DNA from: Corylus avellana
Lineage: Eukaryota > Streptophyta > Magnoliopsida > Fagales > Betulaceae
DNA length: 64,000 nucleotides
Direction: 5' to 3'
Assembly (NCBI RefSeq): GCF_901000735.1
Contig: NC_081541.1
Location: forward strand, 34,552,060 to 34,616,059
How positions within the stretch are numbered: position 1 is the stretch's first letter; the number at the start of each line of letters is the position of its first letter. Made by a program: the position numbers and the translations under genes. The notes under the pieces are model-generated. The model saw only the letters and a list, made by a program, of their open reading frames with translations, made no database searches and was not told the DNA's origin. Shown here in pieces: positions 1-13,205 of the stretch.

Positions 1-3000
1 TGATCATAATTTTTATGGTGACTGGTAATTTAGTATATTTATATTGGTTTGAATCAATAATTTAAGAATTATAAAAGTATGCTTTGAATAATCAAAAGTG
101 TCATAAAGTGTTCAAATGTCTTGTGAGCATGCATTACGCATGGGTTAGCTAGTGGGTGTTGGTGTGCACTACTGTTAAACAACTTGGAATAAAAGGGTTT
201 CATAATACAATTCAAAAGTATAGGGAATTATGACAAGCAAGTGTACATACTTTAGGGTAGGTTGGTGGGAATATTAGTGGTGAAGCCGCCTGCTCTCAAC
301 ATCAAACATAAAAAGATGAATTTTCTCAAAGTTTCTTACAACTTTCTTGATTTTTATTAAATTTTATAATTCATTTTAATTCTCATATTTGAATAATTTC
401 TATAAAGATACATACAAAGATAAGTTAGTAACTAAAATAGAGATATAATACACACAAGCATATGCTTGGCCGCGCTATCAAAATCAGGCTTGGCCCCCCA
501 CATTTACACTTTGGCCTCCAGATGAAAATTTTTCGTCCAAGTCGATACATACAATAATTTTAAATACTTATTTCTCATTTCACTGGACGGATGTAGCACT
601 ATCCATCAACTCTTGAATTTGTTCATTTTTTAAAAAAAAATCTGATGAAAACTGCTACATCAGTTCAATAAAATAGAAGTAAGATAAGAGATCAGTACAT
701 AGCATTACTCGTATATATACATACGAGATATTACAAAACGCTAACACATATCTTGGCTTTGAAGCCTGTTATGTTGGTTGGTAATTAAGCATATATAGAT
801 ATTTTTCATCCACAATTAATGTTTTCTCTATTAACTAAAATGTACTTTAACTGCAAATACCTGTTTAGGTTAGGCCAAATAATTTGGTTGATCTCTACCC
901 CAGATACTCCTTACAATATATATTATATATATATATATAGCCAACACAATGTTGCCCTATGGGGACGAAATTGATGTGAACTTGAAAGGGACACACAATT
1001 TGCAGCTTTTCTCTTTCAATGACCACCATTTATGTAGCTTCAAAATGAACTATGACGTGTTAAAAACAACACAAACCAAGAAACAAAAAAAGTGACCCCA
1101 AGATGTTGACCTGCAAATTAAGTGTGCTTGTTTGATACTGTGACCAATTATGTTCATTTCTCAATCTTCCATTATTTTGATTACTTTTGTTTTATCTCCC
1201 AAGATTTTTGGTTAAACGAAGATCCTTTAGAATTACGTTGTCCAAATTTTAAGAGATAAAGGTTACGGGACTTACCTACCCGGGCACACAGGTGCGCTCG
1301 ACATTTTGACTACTATAGTAATTAAGAAAATTTCCAGCCCTCAAAACAATTAAATTAGTAATTAAGTTCCTTAAAGATAGTTATAATTTCAATTATATAT
1401 ACCATGATACATAAGTACAAGTTAACTCAATTCATGAGCTGGACCGCAAGTTAACTCGTTAAGAATCCTTTATAAACCTGTGTGTTTATTATAATCATAA
1501 TTAAATTTATGTGATTGACCTAATAAACGTTCCGAAAGTAGGAAAAGTAAAAGTTATAATAACTTTATGAATAATATAAATATTAAATAAATTGCAGACT
1601 GTTCATCACTTTCAGCCAACAACAAGTGTAAATGAAGACACACGTTTGCTTCAAAAAGAAAATATATATAATTGAGTTTATTAGAGTCTAGTGAATCTGC
1701 CTGCCAAAAGATTATCATGTAGGAAAGAAAAATAAAAAAAATGGTGACAGAATCTGCCTGAAGATATTTAGGAAAAAAAAGAAGAAGCATATAATAAAAT
1801 TAAAAAAATCATTGAAAAATATATAAGTTAACCTGTCATTATAGCAAAGCTTTGATGGCACTTTTCTCATAGCCTCCTCTGAATATTTGAACAATTGAAG
1901 TCAAGGCTCTCTAGCAACTACCCACCTCCCAGCGTCTCTCTTGCGTCAGATTGTTTGATTCTGGACTCAAAATGAGTCAAACAAATCAGTCTATTATTTC
2001 TTACCAAATAGAACAATTTTCTTGCATGACGATATACGTTTCAATTTGTACTTATCCACAGTCTACTAGGAAGCTGTGGAGCTCAATGAATCATCCTTAC
2101 CTTATAATTAATTAAAAATGGGTTCCATAATATTATCTCATACAGCTAATACATATATATATATATATACACAGAGTCTCCTAGGAAGCTGTGGAGCTCA
2201 ATGAGTCATCCTTACCTTATAATTAAAAATGGGTCCATAATATTATCTCATGGAGCTGGCTAATATATATATATAGGCTGTAGATAAATATATTTTGGTC
2301 AAACATTTTATCAGTAAAACCAAGTGAGCACTGAGCAGAGACGTACACTTGTCAAAATCATGAAATTTGACGTGACAATTTGTGTCATTGAGTATTCTTT
2401 GGCACCAAATAAAAAATATTTAAAAAGTAAAATTATAATTTGTATTTGCATGACTAGGCAAGTATAGATGGTAATCAATTATTTCTGTGGATTAACGTTC
2501 ATCCTTATGAATGTATTTAGTCCAAGATTCGTTTATTAGGTATACTAGACCAAATGGCTGCCGTTGATTTGACCGACCTATGTTCATAATTCAGCCGTAG
2601 GAATACAATTAGCTTTAATTTTAAAGCTCAATCTCGATCTTGTAGTGTGCCTTATCATTTGACTTGGGGTATGGTTTTTTTTGTTTTTGAGCCATAAAGA
2701 AATTTGGCCTAGCATTTTAGGTTACCCTACCAATGTTCTTTTCAATACCAAAATTATTGATGGGGCACACATTCTTCTACTCGTTCTTGTCCTTTGCTTT
2801 AGGGCATGTCCCTTGATGTGGCCAATGCTTCATACTATCGAGCAGTGAAACTTACGTTAACTAATTAAGACAATTCGTCAGGACCTTTTTCTTCTTCTCT
2901 TTTTTACTAAATAGTAATTGCCTGAACCACCTTAAAAGCGGGAGGAAGTTGACTGGACATCTTAGCTAATGGCAAAAATTTCACCTATCCCCAATTCATG

Positions 3001-6000
3001 TTCACCTCGGATGATCATGTTGGGTGAATTGTGACCTCATACAATCGTGTCAAGTATGCAACAGCGGCTTCATTGCAGTACTTATGGGCTAACGGGTCGC
3101 GCTTTTCTTGCCCCTTATCTCCATCCACTTCAAAATTCGGTACTTTAATATAAAATAAATAAATGACAAATTTCTAAATGCAAACAAGAATAAGATTATT
3201 GAATATTAGTAGAACAAGTAGGTAATAATTGAATAATTGCTCACCATAAAAAAAAATAATAATAAATAAATAAAAAAATGTAGTGAATAATTGGAGTCCA
3301 CGAGGGGATGCAAATCGCAAAGAGTGTAAAGAGACCAAGTGGGTCCATCCATTTTCTGTATCTGATAGATCAGCACGTACATCTTTGTTGACCCTGGAAA
3401 TGTGAACACCCTTTGCCGTTCTCCAGTCCATGATCCCCTTTTGTTTCTTTCTTCCTCACTGATTTGATTGACTTAAAAAATAATAAAAAGAAGAAAGTGA
3501 ATACTTTTCAATAGGAATTTTGCTGGTATACATGCGTGGTTTACGTAGTCCTTTTGGGTATGTTATGTGTTACGTAGTTGACAACCGATAAGTACTTTTG
3601 GTATAGCTTTTGGAACAATGTTACATGGTCGACATGCTCTTTGGACGGCTCTGATCAGTCTGACTGTCGATGCATTTTAGATTTTTTTTTTTTTTTTAAT
3701 TTTTTTTTTATGTTCTGTTTTATTTTGTGTTCTGTTTAAAAATGTGTTATGATGAGTCAAAATGAAAATTATTTTTGTATAACAGTGACTTTTACACAAA
3801 TTATTTGTTAATAATTTTGTTTTAAGACGAGAAAACAAATGAGGGTTTGCATTTATATATGGGATAAGCTAATTAAGTGTCCAAAATGATCCAATGTGTG
3901 ACTGTTAGACTTCCACGTTCGCAACTCACTCCACGACACGTGGCATAATTAATAAGTGAGTTAATTTCGTTGTCATGTCAGAATATATCGGTCGGTGTCT
4001 TGTTAATTTAAAAGATTGTGTCATTAATGAAAAAATGCATTAGCATCAATTAAATTAAAATGCAACAAAATTACAAAAACAAAAAAACAAAAAAGGGGTG
4101 GTAGCCACCACCCATCACATTTGGGTGGAGCCCCTCAACTCTAAGGGCGCGACCGCCCATTATCCAAGATCACTCCTCGCAAATAGGGGATTGTTACCCT
4201 TTGTTAATATGAGAAGCATTAACCAACTCTCTCAAACGTCAGGAGTGATGGCCGCTAATTGCCATCACGTAGAGGTGTCCTCCTCTTTCTTTCTTTTTAT
4301 TTGACGGCACGTGTCTTCTATTAATAGCCTTATTAATTAACCGTTTATCATCTACAGTATGGATGATAGAGATCATTTTGGACAGTTAACTTATTCCTTA
4401 AATTTGCAAGATAATTTTTATATCCCACAAATCTGTTTGGTATAAGTGTTTGCCCACAGACCAAATTATTAATTTTTCCTTAATTTTATTTCAATTTTTC
4501 GAACATACAGTCTTATCACAACCATGTAGTATATGCATAATGAAGATATCAAACTTAACCATTGTTAATTAGAGAATCTTAAGAATCCAATGTGTCAATT
4601 AACGTGCATATTTCAAGAGAATATTAAACAAAAGTTTAAAAAGTTCATAGAATATTTTTTCTCTCTCTCTTTTTTTTTTAATATATATATATATTCTCTT
4701 AATTTATTTATTTATTTTTCTATCATTCAACAAATTGAGCCGCATTTACAATAGAATTAGAAAAATGCTAGTTGCATGTACAAGCTAGTTACGTAACCCC
4801 TTAAAAAAAAAAAAAATTATCCAAGCAAAATGCTACTTCTTTATTACTAAGAGGTGATTGTTTAGTCAATCCCGACCACTTGTACATATTAATAGCCGAG
4901 AGGTTAAGGAGACGGTTAATCACTGTTCAAAAGGGAAGGGAGCCATGGCCTTTTAGCCTTACGCCAATACATGTACTAATTTTCATTTTATTTTTTCCTG
5001 ACATTTTTTAATTTTCAATAATGGATAATCTAGCTCCTAAATTTGTAGCACCAAATGGTTAATCTGTAATTAATTAGAATATGCAGTTGGTAGGAGAGAC
5101 CCTCCTCAGTCCCCTCAAGGCACAATGTCAACTTGCGTCGATTATGTCAAAAAAAAATTTGGCTGCTGGCTGGCAACAATTAATAAACAAACCCTGGCCG
5201 ACACCACCATATGCACACGAACGTGGAGCCAAGCCATAATAATGTATTTATATATATAATATATATTATATAAAAACATGAAATCAAACTTCTTTTCTTT
5301 TTCTTTTTTTTGGGTATATGCTTATTAGAATATTGATTTATTTACTTAATTAAATTTATATTTTTAAAATAAACGAGAGCTATTTTGAAGTATATCTAGC
5401 TACCATTTGTAAAGTGATTGTAATAAAAACTGAAGTACTCTAAATATCTTCTTTTATTAAATCATGAAAACCAAACAAATTGTTACAAAGAAAATTGCCT
5501 AGAGAGTTTACACATATTTGGACATCATTATATCGCAAAAAGTTAAGCCGATGAGTTTGGATATATTAACTATTATTTTTCTTTACGACAAAATTTTTTT
5601 TTTTCAACCTACTCTAATAAATGTCATTCAATATTTTTTGAATTTCTAAAAAGTTAATGTTTGGGTTCCTGGTAATAAATTACTATTAAAATATTAAAAA
5701 AAAAAAAAAAAGATGTGAGAGATGACACTGAGCACTTATTAAACTGGATTGAAAGAAATTTCTAGAAATTTTTGTCATTTTCTTTATACTTTATTAATGT
5801 GGGCCAAAGGCGAAACTATAATTTTAGGAAAGTGGGGAACAAAACTTAAAATAAATAAAAAAATTGGAGGGGCTCAGATCCTGTAAAATTAGGAGTTGTT
5901 CCACTCGTATGTATAAAACAACACTCACATTTACATTCAGAACACAAACAATTATTGTAGAGCTAAGTAGATGGGGAAAATATTATTTATATATAATTTC

Positions 6001-6110
6001 TATCCTACCGTTGATCTTAATTAGGTTGAAATTAATTAAAATTTAACAGAGATGATAATTAATTAGCCAGCCATGCAATCCCTTTTGGACTTTATGGTCC
6101 ACGATGATGT
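1..6110. other. AT-rich intergenic region left of the first polyol transporter
   Basis: I see no supportable coding gene. Open frames here are short, begin at random and match no family I know. The stretch is AT-rich, with (AT)n runs near 920-940, 2150-2170, 4680-4700 and 5250-5275 and several poly-A or poly-T tracts. A short GC-rich palindromic patch at 4095-4135 resembles the GGGTGGCC-type core of the foldback element at 61.3-61.6 kb. It probably contains old transposon debris plus the distal promoter of the transporter gene. Confidence 0.6.
2063..2275. repeat. Imperfect tandem duplication of about 110 bp
   Basis: Two adjacent direct copies (about 2063-2175 and 2176-2275) share the sequence around CTAGGAAGCTGTGGAGCTC, then the run through CCTTACCTTATAATTA and CCATAATATTATCTCAT, each ending in an (AT)n tract. 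They differ by a few substitutions and small indels. No coding content is visible. Confidence 0.85.
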
Positions 6111-6121
6111 AAGCACGTGTC

Positions 6122-6129
6122 TATTTAAG
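6122..6129 (+). promoter_or_regulatory. TATA-like box of the first polyol transporter
   Basis: TATTTAAG lies about 125 bp before the start codon. The same octamer in the same context (GTCTATTTAAG) precedes the second transporter at 13076-13083, so it was kept through the duplication. A CACGTG G-box core lies just upstream near 6115. Confidence 0.55.
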
Positions 6130-6251
6130 AAGGCTCAGAAACCCATCACAGGATAACCAGTGCTACTTCTTCTTCTTCTTCTTCGCCTCTTGAATTTCTA
6201 TCCAAATCACACAACCATCACCTTTCTCTGCCATCTCTCCAGCTGACAAAG

Positions 6252-8997
6252 ATGGCTGACCGGAAAGCTGAAACTAATGCCATTTCCGGCCAACCCCAGA
6301 AAACTCTTGCCGATTTTGACCCTCCAAAGAAGCCCAAAAGAAACGTATATGCTCTTGCTTGTGCAATTTTGGCCTCCACCACTTCCGTCTTGCTGGGCTA
6401 TGGTGAGTTATCTTATATTCTAACAGTCTTCAACCTATTTTTTCCATTTTCCGTCAACTATTCAGTGACCTTTTTTCTTGCTTATTTTCTCAACGTATAC
6501 GTTTTCCACTTTTGTTGTTTCAGATATTGGAGTAATGAGTGGAGCAGTAATCTACATCAAGGATGACCTGAAAATCAGCGACGTACAGGTTGAGATCCTC
6601 GCCGGAATCCTCAACCTTTACTGCCTCATAGGCTCCTGCGCCGCCGGAAGAACCTCCGACTGGATAGGCCGCCGCTACACCATCGTGGTATCCCAAGTCA
6701 TCTTCTTCGCCGGAGCTATCCTCATGGGCTTCGCCACCAACTACTCATTCCTTATGGCCGGCCGCTTCGTCGCCGGCGTCGGCGTCGGGTACGCCCTCAT
6801 GATCGCTCCGGTCTACACCGCCGAGGTCTCTCCAGCCTCCACTCGTGGCTTCCTTAGCTCATTCCCCGAGGTTCGTAGACCATGATCTCACCGACACTAT
6901 TTTGTTTTCGGAGAAAAAAACAATAGTGCTTGATCCATTCACGAAAAAAAGTACCTTTGATTCTTGGTTTAAAACACGTTTCCAAACAGTGTTTTCCAAA
7001 GAGTTCATAAAATCCAAAATACTAAGACTATTCCTGGCAGATTCCAAATACCCGAGTCTGTTACTAAGTTCAGAAAATATGTTTCAAAAATTTTAAAAAA
7101 AACATCTTACAGCAGGTTCTATAAATAAATTCTAAACATTAAGATTGTTACATGAAATTCAATGTTTTGAATTTTACTATTGCAATCTTTATGATTATTA
7201 AAATATAAAAAAATATTCTCTCTCTCTTCTCTCCTCTCATCTCTCCTCCCACAATTATCTCTCATCTCATATATATATATATATATATATAAATATTTTA
7301 ATAATATAATAAATGATTAAGGGAAGTTATTAGGGTATATTTTAAAAGTAAAAAGTAGTTTGAATCCTTAAATGTAAAAAAAATAAGGAGGAAGCTGCTG
7401 AAAATGCTCTAAAAATAATAGTGTTTGATATATAATTCATTCACGAAAAACACGTTTCCAAACAGTATTTTTCAAATAATATTTCAAGAAAATCATTTTT
7501 TAAAACAAAACATATTTTAAAAGAATTTTAAGACATGATATTTTTTTTGTTTTACTCTATCTCTACTACTTTCAGAGTTTAGGAGATTAAAATCATTAGA
7601 AATCTATTTTTTATATTATTTGTGAACTTTCTTTTTTGTTTCCAAATCTGTTTTAGTGATATCCTTTAATATTGGAAACTACCCTCACTTCACCAATCAA
7701 GGAAAAAAGTTTCTACTTGAACAGAAAAGTAACTAGGAGTGGGTCTTGCTTGTCGTCTTCGGTTGCTATATATATATATATAATATAAATTATAAAGAAA
7801 ATGAAGCTAGAAAATAGAAAATAGAAAATAGAAAATAGTGAATATAATTTAATTACTATTCTAAAAAGAAATAACAAAAAGTAACTTGTGTTGTTACTGT
7901 ACGTACAGGTCTTCATCAATGCTGGAATATTGATAGGGTACGTTTCCAACTATGGTTTCTCTAAGCTCCCATTACACTTGGGTTGGCGGTTCATGTTGGG
8001 ATTGGGTGCCATCCCCTCGGTTGTACTAGGCACCGTCGTTTTAGTCATGCCCGAGTCACCTCGCTGGCTGGTCATGCAGGGTCGACTCGGAGACGCAAAG
8101 AAAATCCTTGACAAAACTTCCGACTCCAAAGAGGAGGCCCAAACAAGACTCGCTGACATCAAACAGGCAGCTGGAATTCCTGAGAGCTGCACCGACGACG
8201 TCGTTCCGGTGCCCAAACGAAGCCATGGTGAGGACGTATGGAAAGATCTCTTTGTCCATCCTACACCGGCCGTTCGCCATGTGTTACTTGCGGCCGTTGG
8301 TATCCATTTCTTCCAACAATCGTCGGGTATAGACTCGGTCGTTTTGTACAGTCCCAGAATCTTTGAGAAAGCTGGGATCACATCGCCCGATCAAAAGCTA
8401 CTCGCCACAGTAGCTGTTGGATTCACTAAAACCGTCTTCATCTTGGTTGCCACGTTTTTGCTTGACAAGACTGGACGGCGACCATTGCTTCTAAGCAGCG
8501 TGGCGGGAATGATCTTCTCCCTCGCAACCCTCGGAGTCGGCCTAACTATCATCGATCATACAGATCATAAGATGATGTGGGCCGTCGTTTTGTGCATGGG
8601 CATGGTGTTATCATACGTGGCATTCTTCTCAATCGGGATGGGTCCGATCACGTGGGTCTATAGCTCGGAGATCTTCCCGTTGAAGCTACGTGCCCAGGGC
8701 GCCAGTATCGGAGTGGCGGTGAATAGGGTCACGAGTGGGGTGATTTCCATGACTTTTATCTCACTATACAAGGGCATCACCATCGGTGGGGCCTTCTTTC
8801 TTTATGCTGGGATTGCCACGGTGTCGTTTGTGTTCTTTTACTTTATGTTGCCGGAAACACAAGGTCGAACCCTCGAGGATATGGAGGGGTTGTTTGGTAA
8901 TTTCAAGTGGAAGTTTGATAATAGCACGAAGAACATCAACAAGAATAGGGAAGATGGTAAGGGTCAGATTCAGTTAGGGACAAACGGGCAAACTTAG
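6252..8997 (+). CDS. Polyol/monosaccharide H+ symporter (PLT family), copy 1, three exons
   Basis: A plasma-membrane type major facilitator transporter, expected to import sugar alcohols and some monosaccharides with protons. Exons are 6252-6402, 6524-6870 and 7909-8997, with GT-AG borders at phases 1 and 0. They join to 529 codons (528 aa), the usual PLT length. Sugar-porter signatures are all present: GRTSDWIGRR at about residues 92-101 (loop 2-3), PESPRWL at 214-220, FFQQSSGID around 300-308 (TM7) and PETQG at 481-485. The start MADRKAE is chosen because it aligns with MSDREN of copy 2. It is followed by a hydrophilic N-terminus and then hydrophobic segments consistent with 12 TM helices. 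It is a tandem paralogue of the gene at 13206-15757. The exact substrate cannot be told from sequence. Confidence 0.95.
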
Positions 8998-11900
8998 GAT
9001 TTAGGCAAAAGGTATTAGATTTAGATCCCATGCAATAAATTCTCCTATTATGTGAGCGCTTGTCTGAAGTCTATCTCTTGGCAACTTTATTGTATGGGGA
9101 TATATCTAAGTCTAGAGCTACAAGTCAAATATATTTGCTTCGAAACTTTAGAGTAGTTTTTGTTTTTTTTTTTAAACAATGATGTAAAAAGGTGAGAGGG
9201 CTGGCAAGCTTCACTGCAATGGCCAATAACAGTAGTTATGAATGAAAAGGGTGTAATGTACTATAGTACTGTTATTGTTTTTGGTTCTCTCTTTAGTTTG
9301 ATATATTATAAGCAAGGACCATGGTTGCCCAGCACAATGATTCTCTTTATTTTACTATTCATTTCAAGTGGAATGAAGATGCCAGGGGAGATTCAATATG
9401 TGGATTAAAGGAAGATAAATATCTCACAACAATGACCGATGCTAACCTAATAACCAATAATGGCAACCAAGCGACAAAAGGTTGGGGAATAATATATGCC
9501 CCCTAACACCTAGAGTTATTGGGATTTAGGACATGGTATAATTTGGCATGGGTAGGACTTGATCAGCTTTTATTATAAATTAATCTAGCAATTCTTTATA
9601 TTTCATTCGGCATTAAAAAAAAATTAAGTGATATAATTGGATAAATTAATTTAATTATTTAATAATTGATGTAGTAAATATTACATTAGTTTATCAGAAA
9701 ACTTATAATAAAATTATAGTGCTTCTAACAACATTCATTTGAGTATTAAAGAAGAATGGCAGAAAGCCACTCTTGGAAGAATAGAAATTTCCGGTTTGGA
9801 AGAATTATTTCCAACCCAATATATAAAACTAGTAAGTGTTTATTGAACTTGTGAGAACGACATGCTAATTAAAAAAAATTATATTCTTACACGACTGAGA
9901 AAATTTGTCCTCTTGGAAAAGTAGAGGGTGCTTCAATTATTGTTAAGGAAACATTTGTAATGGCTAAAAAGCATTTCTAAGCTAATTTTTTTTTTTATAA
10001 TATAAACGAAAAATACTAAAACGAGAAATTACATGGAAATAAAAACAAAATGTGGGCAACCATGTTCCTAAGCTACAATATTTGAGTATGATGTTTGGCA
10101 TTTTGATGGGCTCCTTTATGGCTATTGTTTGTTTGGATGTACCTTTCCTTTTTTTTTTTTGGTGAAGGAAAAAAATTGACAGTGATGTGTCCCCCCAAGA
10201 AGAAGTGGTCCGTTCTTGGGTGGATTCAATTATGGCGGATAAAAGGGCCCTTTACATTTCTTTTTCTTTTGTTTCTTTTTTACTTCAACCAATAATGGGA
10301 TGACTTGTTTTACAGGCGATCGATCCATTTAGATTTGGTCCAGTTGTAATATCAACATTCAAGATTGTGGACCATTTTTTTTCACCTTTTTTTTTTACAA
10401 TCTTTTCATGCAACTCTTTTCTTACACTCACTCACACAAGTTTGGTGGACTAGGTTTGTGTTTGACTTTCAGCCAACAAATAAGAAGATGTGTGATTTGA
10501 ATGACCAGTAACAACTCAATTATACATGGGTCTCCCACAACAACCAAAAAAAAAAAAAAAAAAAAGCATTGTCAAACAAACCCAATTCTCTAATCTTCAT
10601 ATCTATTGTAAAATTTGAAGAATTCTATACATATTGGCCGGCGACATCTGATATTATTGTGGGCAACTACACTCTTTCACGTTTCACCAAAAAATGGTGT
10701 GAATGAGAAGTAGGTAAATTCAAGGTCGATCAACTGTCTGAATAAGTGCACCCTATATCTTAGACTGTTTGAGATTTTGCTCAGATGGAGCCTTCTCTCA
10801 TTAGAGGCTCGGACAAGCTAAGATTTAGTGAACCAATTACAGCCAATCCCGATCCAATTTTTCATGTCATGATCAATGGAAGTGCATAATTGCATGCGCA
10901 TTAATGTTGGTGTGGGGTTCTCAATGGCTCTATGGGTGTCCTATTTTGATGAGGAGATTCTTGGATGCAAAATTGTTTGCATTACAATCCATTAATCCTG
11001 CCTTATTGTTGACGATTTTTTGGGATATTATTACAAATAAATTATAGTCCAAATTAATAACCTTGTTGGACCAAACTGTTGGTAGTGAGGTTCTCTGTTA
11101 AACAAATGGACAAGCCGATCGAGAATGGGAAGCAACCAAGCATGTGATATGCACGACAGGGAGAGCATGCATAACAGGATTTTGTCTGGGAATCTTCTGA
11201 TTCCTAAAAGGATCATTTACAAACTATTTACTCTGTGAAAGAAGTTCAGTTGGCATCAGTCATTTGAACGGTTTGGTTTAGCGGTTTCAAAATATGCAGT
11301 TTGAAAAAACAACGATCTTAAAACGCGGTCAATGAAAACATGATTTTTAAGAAATGAAGTAAACATTTGATAAAAGTCATGGTTTGATTGTTTTTAAAAA
11401 TCCACTTTCTTACTTGCTATTTGAAAGAGTGAAAGCCCTTTTTTTCAAACGCACTCTCAAGCAATTTTGTTTAAATATGTACTTTAACCTAAAATATCGC
11501 TAGGCCAAAGAGACGAGCATTATATATTTAGACAAGAAGATACACAAGGGTAAACTCCAAAACTTTAGCTTAAATAAAGGCCTCTTTCAATGAAGAGTAA
11601 GATGAATAAGCCTACCATATACACGAAGTTTAATGTAGAGACTTCTGCGGTTTTCCTGTACACAAAACACTTATGGAAATATTAAAGTATTGATTAAATT
11701 CATTTCTTCCTGTTAGTTTAAGCTTTTGAGATAAGTGGTGATTTAACATGGTATCAGAGTTATAAGGTAACAACAATTTTCGATCTAATTATTGATTAGC
11801 TACAGAAAATAATAGTTAGTATTTTCTATTTGACTAAATGTAATTACTCTACAAGCTTGAAGAACATTATATCAGTTAGTTGGGGGAAAAAGAAAAAGAA

Positions 11901-12006
11901 GGAAAAATCAGCAGAAATTAGCATGCTACAACCACCATCCTTAGTTCCTTAGAGCCCCATCCTCAGCCAGTTTTGCATGCTTTACAAGACAAGACAGCCC
12001 ACAAGC
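8998..12006. other. Intergenic region between transporter copy 1 and the RPC8 pseudo-exon
   Basis: No gene is supported. 9380-9470 matches the 3' flank of the second transporter (about 16005-16090), and 11843-11870 matches 16477-16504, so these flanks were duplicated with the gene. The DNA between them is about 2 kb longer here than in copy 2, implying an insertion here or a deletion there. Near 11740-11760 the motif TGGTATCAGAG, typical of the primer-binding region of plant copia elements, hints at a retrotransposon scrap. Confidence 0.55.
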
Positions 12007-12078
12007 TTAAGGTTTGTCGGCCTGTTTGGCACCAGCCCACCATGAAAGAGGGCCCAAACCATCATCATCAATTGATTC
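12007..12078 (-). pseudogene. Decayed duplicate of the last coding exon of RPC8
   Basis: Read on the minus strand, this 72-bp stretch aligns without gaps to RPC8 exon 16577-16648. It keeps the core DGLGP-SWW and ends KP-stop where the real gene ends EP-stop. The intron side (AGAGAACATAATTA on the plus strand) and the sequence past the stop also match. The acceptor AG of the true exon is changed to AA here, and no other RPC8 exon lies nearby. I therefore read it as a non-functional remnant carried along when the transporter block was duplicated. It is too short to be noticed as an open frame. Confidence 0.85.
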
Positions 12079-13075
12079 TTGAGAAATAGAGAACATAATT
12101 AGTATTGAGAGAAACTTTTAATAGGTAAGATGTAATATGTGGGATATTTTAATTAAGTGGGTGATGAATTGACAGAGTAAAGGTTGGAGCTCAAAACTCT
12201 TGGCTCTGATATTTTGTTGAGAGAATGACTATATATTGAATCATGCAGAATAAGTGATGCCCTACAAAGCATCAACCCACGCAAGAGGCCAATTGTAACT
12301 ATCCTATTTGGGCGTAACCATAGTAGTACCAATTCGCAGAGCGCCGCTCAGGAAGATCTTAGACGGTGAGAATCACAAGCGCTCCCTCAAGATCGACCAA
12401 GTCATAACTTAACACTTGCCCCACCCTGGCAACAATGGGACTTAAGGTGGCTAACACTAATAGGTTAAGGGATTATCATTGCGGGAGTCGAACCCAAGCC
12501 CTAGTGCATGCCCAACCTCATAGGAATTTTCTTGAGACTATTGAACTACCACCATTGGTGTGAATGTATGAGATTATACTTCAGCTAGTAACTATTCAAT
12601 AAAAGTATAAGTAGATTTATGAGTTTATTGTTGCATTATGCAATCTAAATGACTTCCAAATGATCTCCACACACATATATATAGCGGTGAAATTATTGGT
12701 TAAAGACGATAAAGTAGAAAAAGAAAAATAGAAATGTAAACTAGTCAATCTAGTTTACTTACTAAACGAGGATGTCCAGTTAGATTATATTTACATTTGC
12801 TAATGTAATACATATTTCAATAAAATAAAATAAAATAAACTCTTGGTTGTAATATAATTCTTTAGATATATTTAACCATTTCTTTAATGTGACTTTGTTT
12901 AGATATGATAAAATATAAAAATAAATAAATAAATACATAAATAAACAAAAATTAACCATTTTTCCGCATTTAATTAAAAAAAAAAAAAAAAACAGATATG
13001 ATAATTAGTAAGCCGTGAAATTTGGGCTTTTTGGACATTATGGTCAACGATGACGTAAGCAGCCAAGAAGGTGTC
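12079..13075. other. Intergenic region upstream of the second transporter
   Basis: No coding gene is visible. 12110-12230 resembles 14475-14580 in the last intron of the second transporter (shared CTTTTAATAGGT and a TTGAC-GA context), suggesting a dispersed repeat. The promoter-proximal part from about 13015 is homologous to the region before copy 1 (shared GACGTAAGC and GTCTATTTAAG). The left breakpoint of the duplication should lie between 12.1 and 13.0 kb. Confidence 0.5.
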
Positions 13076-13083
13076 TATTTAAG
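13076..13083 (+). promoter_or_regulatory. TATA-like box of the second polyol transporter
   Basis: TATTTAAG lies about 125 bp before the start codon, matching the octamer and spacing before copy 1. The position fits a core promoter. Confidence 0.55.
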
Positions 13084-13205
13084 CAGTACTCCCTGAAGAC
13101 AACGAAGGACGACCAGTACTGCCGGTTAATTGCCGCTTGAATTTTTGTATCAAAATCACACAACAATCACCTTTCTCTTCTACAAATCCTCTCCAGCTAA
13201 CCGGG

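Noticed and set aside
11700..11800. An LTR retrotransposon marked by TGGTATCAGAG
   Set aside because: The motif recalls a tRNA-Met primer-binding region, but I found no paired LTRs and no gag-pol sequence nearby. It is at most a scrap.
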